Source of the DNA: JANNMJ01 sp031397815 | GTDB taxonomy: Bacteria > Bacteroidota > Bacteroidia > Cytophagales > Hymenobacteraceae | Direction: 5' to 3' | DNA length: 64,000 nucleotides | Assembly: GCA_031397815.1 (NCBI GenBank) | Contig: JANNMJ010000196.1 | Span: 1 to 64,000 of the forward strand | Shown here: positions 60,028-64,000 of the stretch, piece by piece | Layout of the letters: each line of letters starts with the position of its first letter | Position numbering within the stretch: position 1 is the stretch's first letter | Translations under genes and position numbers: made by a program | Notes under the pieces: model-generated | Told to the model about the DNA's origin: nothing | Databases searched by the model: none | The model's input: the letters and a program-made list of their open reading frames with translations, nothing else

Positions 60028-61240
60028 CCCCGCCCCCTGCGAACGGGCCGCAACGTCGCTAGCTGCTGTTGTAGGGGCGGCGCGCAAAGCATATCCGCTC
60101 TCTATTGGCCCCCGTCTAGATGAAGCCGCCCGGCAGTGCTTCACCGAAGACAGCGACGCTGGCGACCGGCTACTGGGTGCCCTATTGACACTTCACCTGC
60201 CAACCCTTAACCTGCCACCAAAACGCACGGCGCTGGTAGCTGAGTGGCTGCAAACGAAAATTGAGCGGTACGAATTGCAGCCTCTTAAAAGTGGTCCAGA
60301 GTATTACGCCGACTTGCACAAACAATATCGCTCTGCCCTAGAATACCGCTGGCAGATGTGCCGATGGTGGGCCGAGCAAACGCAGTACCCACACCTGAGC
60401 TTACCCTTTTCGGACCGTGCTGCGCTGTTGGAAAAGCGGCTATTAGAATTGCCCACACCCGACGCTATGCTATTTGAGCGGGGTATGTATCGAACACCTT
60501 GGCCGGATAGCCCCTCTATACCGAACCGGCTAATCAATTCGCCTGTATGGGATTGGGAAGGGCTGGAATCCGCTCCGCCCGATTGGGCTGCACGGCTGAC
60601 GTGCGAACCCTATGAATACAGCAACAACAGGCTTATTAGACTTGATATTGTAGTAGCTCAGCCACCTTACTACTTCAAGTTTGGGCAGTTAGCATTCATT
60701 GAGCATCTACGGAAGTGGGCCGAGGGAGGAACACCGAACGGTGGCGAAACCAAAGAAGTAATCGGCGCCCGCCTAGAACGATTGGCATTGATGCAGCATC
60801 ATTTACGACCGCTAGAAAGGGAGCGCCCCGGCTGGGGTTTTGCCGAGCCGCTGACGTGGGCCGCTGAGACGATAGCGACCGAGAAGCAACGGCGCAAGTT
60901 GGCGCAAGTGAGGAACAGCTTAACAACGTCTGAGCCACCGCCTACTACAGGGTTCTCCTTGCCGCCCCAAGTGCTATTCCGAATTGACACGCTGGCCCGC
61001 CAACTAGGGCTGATTAACGGCGTCGGACAGTTCGCACTTAGTACTCAGCACAAAAGCGCCCTGACGGGGTTTTTAGAAGCACTACGGGAGCGGGAAGTTT
61101 TAGACCCTATGATGACATTACCCGAACTTCACGCCTTCGGGGAGGCGCGGTACGGCATCAAGGTAAACACTGACCGTAATACAAAAACGCGGGAGACCTA
61201 CCGAAAAAAGACGCTGACTTTGCTGGATGCAGTTGAATGA
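60011..61240 (+). CDS. Mobile-element protein of unknown function
   Basis: A 409-residue cytoplasmic protein, rich in helices and in Trp/Arg/Pro, with no recognised catalytic motif. It starts MRPIFNPAPCERAATSL and overlaps the preceding gene by 17 bp. The C-terminal part (ALSTQHKSALTGFLEALREREVLDPMMTLPELHAFGEARYGIKVNTDRNTKTRETYRKKTLTLLDAV) resembles the C-terminal portion of RteC-like and related element-control proteins of Bacteroidota, but I do not assign it. It is transcribed with the rest of the element. Confidence 0.65.
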   Translation: MRPIFNPAPCERAATSLAAVVGAARKAYPLSIGPRLDEAARQCFTEDSDAGDRLLGALLTLHLPTLNLPPKRTALVAEWLQTKIERYELQPLKSGPEYYADLHKQYRSALEYRWQMCRWWAEQTQYPHLSLPFSDRAALLEKRLLELPTPDAMLFERGMYRTPWPDSPSIPNRLINSPVWDWEGLESAPPDWAARLTCEPYEYSNNRLIRLDIVVAQPPYYFKFGQLAFIEHLRKWAEGGTPNGGETKEVIGARLERLALMQHHLRPLERERPGWGFAEPLTWAAETIATEKQRRKLAQVRNSLTTSEPPPTTGFSLPPQVLFRIDTLARQLGLINGVGQFALSTQHKSALTGFLEALREREVLDPMMTLPELHAFGEARYGIKVNTDRNTKTRETYRKKTLTLLDAVE

Positions 61241-61248
61241 GGCGTCAA

Positions 61249-61309
61249 AAAAGCCCCGTATTTTATCGTAAAAGCCCCGTATTTCAGGCCCGAAGCCCCG
61301 TCGGGGCTT
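61249..61309. repeat. Iteron-like direct repeats, array 2
   Basis: AAAAGCCCCGTATTT begins at 61249 and again at 61270. CGAAGCCCCGTCGGG at 61291 aligns as a third, diverged copy, so the steps are exactly 21 bp. The last copy forms the hairpin AAGCCCCGTCGGGGCTT. It lies after the stop of the 60011 gene and 80 bp before the HTH gene. It could be an origin, an operator, or partly a terminator. Confidence 0.65.
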
Positions 61310-61388
61310 GCGAACAGGCCACCAAAATGCCGCAATTCGTGGCTTCTAACGCCACCCGAACCGTTCGGGCCGCGATTAGCTGCCATCA

Positions 61389-61751
61389 ATGGAGCAACTT
61401 ATTTTTACTGCTGTTGCCTACTCGCAATTGCTTGAAGATGTCCGCACAATTGTGCGACACGAAACCGCCGCCCGCCGCTCGGCCGCTGAGACGCCTACTA
61501 TTCCGCCCACTGACGAACTACTAACCGTCCGGCAAGCCGCCGCCTTGCTAGATGTTTGCCCGCAAACTATACACGAATGGAAGCGAGCCGGGCGCCTCTC
61601 GTTTCACAAATTAGCTCGTCGCACATACCTAAAGCGCGCCGAGGTGCTAGCCGCCCTCACGGCTCACACTCGTACTGCCAAGCCCGGCCGCACTATCACT
61701 GCTGTTCGCGCGGCCAGTACTACGGGCAAGGGGGGGCGGAGCCGTGGCTAA
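61389..61751 (+). CDS. Helix-turn-helix (excisionase-type) element regulator
   Basis: A 120-residue protein with a MerR/excisionase-type HTH_17 domain (about 35-92): DELLTVRQAAALLDVCPQTIHEWKRAGRLSFHKLARRTYLKRAEVLAAL. It has a short N-terminal helix shared with the chimera at 59584 and a basic C-terminal tail. Such proteins direct excision or control replication genes of Bacteroidota integrative elements. It overlaps the next gene by 8 bp, so both are translated together. Confidence 0.85.
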   Translation: MEQLIFTAVAYSQLLEDVRTIVRHETAARRSAAETPTIPPTDELLTVRQAAALLDVCPQTIHEWKRAGRLSFHKLARRTYLKRAEVLAALTAHTRTAKPGRTITAVRAASTTGKGGRSRG

Positions 61752-62607
61752 CACGCAACCGCTGCCTTTCGGCTTTTCGCCTACGGCCTATCACACGGCT
61801 ACGGCGCTGACTGCGGCGCTGGCTGCGGATAAATGGTACACTCTGGAGCAAGCTGCCCGCCGGTTAGTTCTAAGTGGAACGGCTGATCCGCGCGCAGTGC
61901 TGGCCGACGCTGAGGCGCGCGGCTGGCTCTGTCACGAACCCGGCACCGGCTCCGTAGCCTACGACGCCCGAACGTGGCTTAAGGGCGGCTTACCACCCGT
62001 ACCCGGCCCGGTGCTGCTGGCAGCGGCCGAGGCGCCGCCCGCCGAGCCGCTCCCATTGCCCGGTACGTTCAGCTATTATGAAGGGCCAATCAGTAATCTA
62101 TCGCCCCGTGCTAACGTAACCGTTATCCAGGTGCATACCGTCGTGCGCCGCCCACCCCGAACGCAACGCGAGCTATATGCCCGCACCCGTGCCGCCTACG
62201 GCTCCCCCGCTTACGACGGCCTGAAACGGCGACACGACTATATCACTCCGGCCGGGGTATTCCCACCGGGGCACCGCCGAGCTGCCACCGTGCAAGCTCT
62301 TTCGGGGCTATTGGTGCTGGACTTCGACAAGCTGCCCAACGTGGGCGCCGCCCGCGCCGCCTTGCTGGCCGACCGCTTATTGGCTTCTGACTTGGTTTTG
62401 CTCTTTACCAGTCCGAGCGGGGTAGGCTTAAAGGTGCTGGCCTACGTGGGTACAGCCGAACCGCTGGCCGAAGCCTTCGCCGCACTGTCGGGCTACTTGA
62501 TTGCCCGCCACGGCCTCACCCCTGACCCTTGCGGTAAAGATGTGCCGCGCACCTGCTATCTGTCGCACGACCCTACCGCCTACCTCAATCCGGCATACGC
62601 CGCCTGA
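61744..62607 (+). CDS. BT4734/VirE N-terminal domain protein (primase-like)
   Basis: A 287-residue protein. The C-terminal 170 residues match the BT4734-like N-terminal domain of mobile-element replication proteins: VQALSGLLVLDFDKLPN holds the metal-type acidic pair, with LFTSPSGVGLKVLAYV, and GKDVPRTCYLSHDPTAYLNP at the end. These are thought to be divergent archaeo-eukaryotic primase (AEP) domains. The first 100 residues (TALTAALAADKWYTLEQAARRL) look like a winged helix and are shared with the chimera at 59584. Start is GTG at 61744. In many elements this domain is fused to, or precedes, a DUF3987 helicase-like protein, as here. Confidence 0.85.
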   Translation: MANTQPLPFGFSPTAYHTATALTAALAADKWYTLEQAARRLVLSGTADPRAVLADAEARGWLCHEPGTGSVAYDARTWLKGGLPPVPGPVLLAAAEAPPAEPLPLPGTFSYYEGPISNLSPRANVTVIQVHTVVRRPPRTQRELYARTRAAYGSPAYDGLKRRHDYITPAGVFPPGHRRAATVQALSGLLVLDFDKLPNVGAARAALLADRLLASDLVLLFTSPSGVGLKVLAYVGTAEPLAEAFAALSGYLIARHGLTPDPCGKDVPRTCYLSHDPTAYLNPAYAA

Positions 62608-62635
62608 GTAGCTGGCAACTATTCCCCCGCATCAA

Positions 62636-64000
62636 ATGGCACTCGACAAATACCGCGCGGCTACGGCCGTGCTGAAAGGGACGCCCACCGCCAAGCCGGA
62701 AAATACCCCGACGCAAGCGGCTGGCGCCCCCAGCCCCGTCCCTACTACTGCGGCCGACCCCAACTTGGCACTAGCTTGGTGTCTAAGCCAAAATACCCAT
62801 CGGCGCCCGTGTCCCCCAGCAGGGGGCGGGCGCAACAACTGGCTAGCGGCGCTGGCCGCGTTCTGCAATGAGCGGGGCATACCGCTGGCCGTCCTACTGA
62901 CGTGGGCTGAAACTGCCCCAGAGTTAGCGGGGCACGACGACAAGCACCCCGGCCGGATTGCCGCCACAGTGCAGGGCATCTATGAGCGGGACGCCGCTAG
63001 ACACAACACCAAGCCTTACACGGCCCCAAATCCGCGCCGTGGACCTATTCGCACTCAATCGAAGGCATCAGTGCGGGTAGATAAGGATGCTGCCGAATTC
63101 ACTACTTCACAAGATATGCCCACTGACACTGCCGCCGAATCCGCTGAGCCATCCACAGACCCAATCTCTGAATCAAACGGTACTCCCTTGATTCCGGAGT
63201 TTGTATACGAATCACTGCCCGCCTACCTGCAAAACTGTTGTCATCCTTTCGAGGGGCGTAAGCGCGACGTACTACTGACTGGCGCTCTAACGGTGCTGTC
63301 GGGATGCTTTCCGACGCTGGGGGGGGTATACGACGGCGAGCGGTTTAGTGCTAATCTGTTCTCCTTTACAGTCGCTCCGGCGGCAAGCGGTAAGGGGGCG
63401 CTTAAATGGGCGCGGGCACTGGTGCAGCCACATCACCGCGCGCTAGTGCAAGCTAGTAAAATGGCACGGGCCACCTTCGAGGCCAACACCGACGCCTACC
63501 GCGCTACTATACAAAAAGGCCGTAAGGCAGGGATAGCGCCCGTAGCGGCACCGGAGCCACCACCATATCGTCAATTGCTGATTCCGGCCAACAATAGCGC
63601 CGCCGGAGTGGTGAAGGTGCTGGCCGAGAACGACGGCCATGGCATTATCTGCGAACCAGAAGCCGACACCCTAGCCGAATCTCTCAAGCAAGACTGGGGC
63701 AATTTTTCGGACTTACTGCGGGTCTGTTTCGACCAAACCCACTATACCTACCAACGCAAAGGGGGCGAACATTATGAACTGGAACGCCCCGGTCTGTCGG
63801 TCGCCCTGACCGGCACTCCCGCGCAAGTAGCTAGGCTGATTCCTTCAGCCGAAAACGGGCTGTTTTCGCGGTTTATGTTTTACACTTTCGAAGCCGAAGC
63901 AGTTTGGCGCGACGTAAGCCCTGCCGCTACGAGGGTACCCTACGATCAACACTTTGCCCCGCTAGCTGAGCAAGTTTCCCGAATGATTACCGCTACTACC
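62636..64000 (+). CDS. DUF3987-type replication protein, truncated by window edge
   Basis: It starts at the ATG 62636 (MALDKYRAATAVLKGTPTAK) and stays open to the end of the window (455 codons). The N-terminal part (about 40-130) has ALAWCLSQNTHRRPCPPAGG and AFCNERGIPLAVLLTWAE, like the PriCT/element-specific domains. From about 195 the DUF3987 domain follows (LPAYLQNCCHPFEGRKRDVLLTGALTVLSGCFPTLGGVYDG). Its P-loop-like motif APAASGKGALKWA lies near 245, and later motifs are ANNSAAGVVKVLAENDGHGIICEPEADTL and LSVALTGTPAQVARLIPSAENGLFSRFMFY. These proteins are believed to act as helicases with the BT4734 primase in Bacteroidota integrative elements. It is 28 bp downstream of the primase-like gene. 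Confidence 0.87.
   Translation, partial: MALDKYRAATAVLKGTPTAKPENTPTQAAGAPSPVPTTAADPNLALAWCLSQNTHRRPCPPAGGGRNNWLAALAAFCNERGIPLAVLLTWAETAPELAGHDDKHPGRIAATVQGIYERDAARHNTKPYTAPNPRRGPIRTQSKASVRVDKDAAEFTTSQDMPTDTAAESAEPSTDPISESNGTPLIPEFVYESLPAYLQNCCHPFEGRKRDVLLTGALTVLSGCFPTLGGVYDGERFSANLFSFTVAPAASGKGALKWARALVQPHHRALVQASKMARATFEANTDAYRATIQKGRKAGIAPVAAPEPPPYRQLLIPANNSAAGVVKVLAENDGHGIICEPEADTLAESLKQDWGNFSDLLRVCFDQTHYTYQRKGGEHYELERPGLSVALTGTPAQVARLIPSAENGLFSRFMFYTFEAEAVWRDVSPAATRVPYDQHFAPLAEQVSRMITATT

Noticed and set aside
60011..61240. Assignment as RteC or relaxase
   Set aside because: Only the C-terminal style is suggestive; no relaxase Tyr/His motif or clear RteC signature can be seen.

Overview
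The window looks like chromosome of a high-GC Bacteroidota, most plausibly a cytophagal genus of the Hymenobacter kind. Supporting signs are four proteins with C-terminal type IX secretion (T9SS) sorting domains, LytTR and ECF-sigma regulation, the Bacteroidota -7 promoter box TAnnTTTG in front of all three tRNA genes, and BT4734/DUF3987 mobile-element genes. The genus is an inference; no rRNA or marker gene in the window fixes it.

Layout. (1) 1-1.7 kb: end of an integrated element, with a tyrosine recombinase facing a tRNA-Arg. (2) 1.8-4.6 kb: core genes ohr, sucC and lolD. (3) 4.7-10.7 kb: a copper/heavy-metal locus with an MbnP-like lipoprotein, a Cys-rich-start outer-membrane protein, two small metal-type proteins, a CopZ-like HMA protein, and an efflux system in which a deletion has joined half of a TolC-type gene to the last two thirds of a CusA-type pump. 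(4) 11-27.2 kb: T9SS cargo, including a 3,275-residue surface protein with 12 Ig-like repeats, and a first pair of ECF sigma factor plus membrane-spanning beta-barrel protein. (5) 27.2-34 kb: a LytTR regulator, a candidate small RNA, tRNA-Ser, an M61 peptidase, a methyltransferase, a PAP2 phosphatase and tRNA-Leu. (6) 34.2-43.4 kb: a second sigma/barrel pair and two more T9SS cargo proteins. (7) 44-51.5 kb: molybdenum-cofactor genes (moaE, moaD, moaA, mobB-mobA fusion, moaC, moeA) interrupted by AraC, NTF2-like and SDR genes. (8) 51.8-56.6 kb: two lipoproteins, a small Xre regulator and a DUF3037/HipA-like kinase pair. (9) 57 kb to the end: a second integrated element with its own tyrosine recombinase, an AT-rich cargo gene, 21-bp-phased direct repeats, a helix-turn-helix protein, a BT4734-type primase-like protein and a DUF3987 protein running off the edge.

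Repeats are unusually dense between genes. There are at least four families of small inverted-repeat elements, three of them with two or more copies here, and several minisatellites (42 bp, 21 bp, about 20 bp and 14 bp) beside secretion-cargo and cofactor genes.

The points most worth a second look are the two sigma-factor/trans-envelope barrel modules, the chimeric gene and phased repeats in the right-hand mobile element, the broken metal-efflux operon, and the small RNA candidate at about 29.7 kb.
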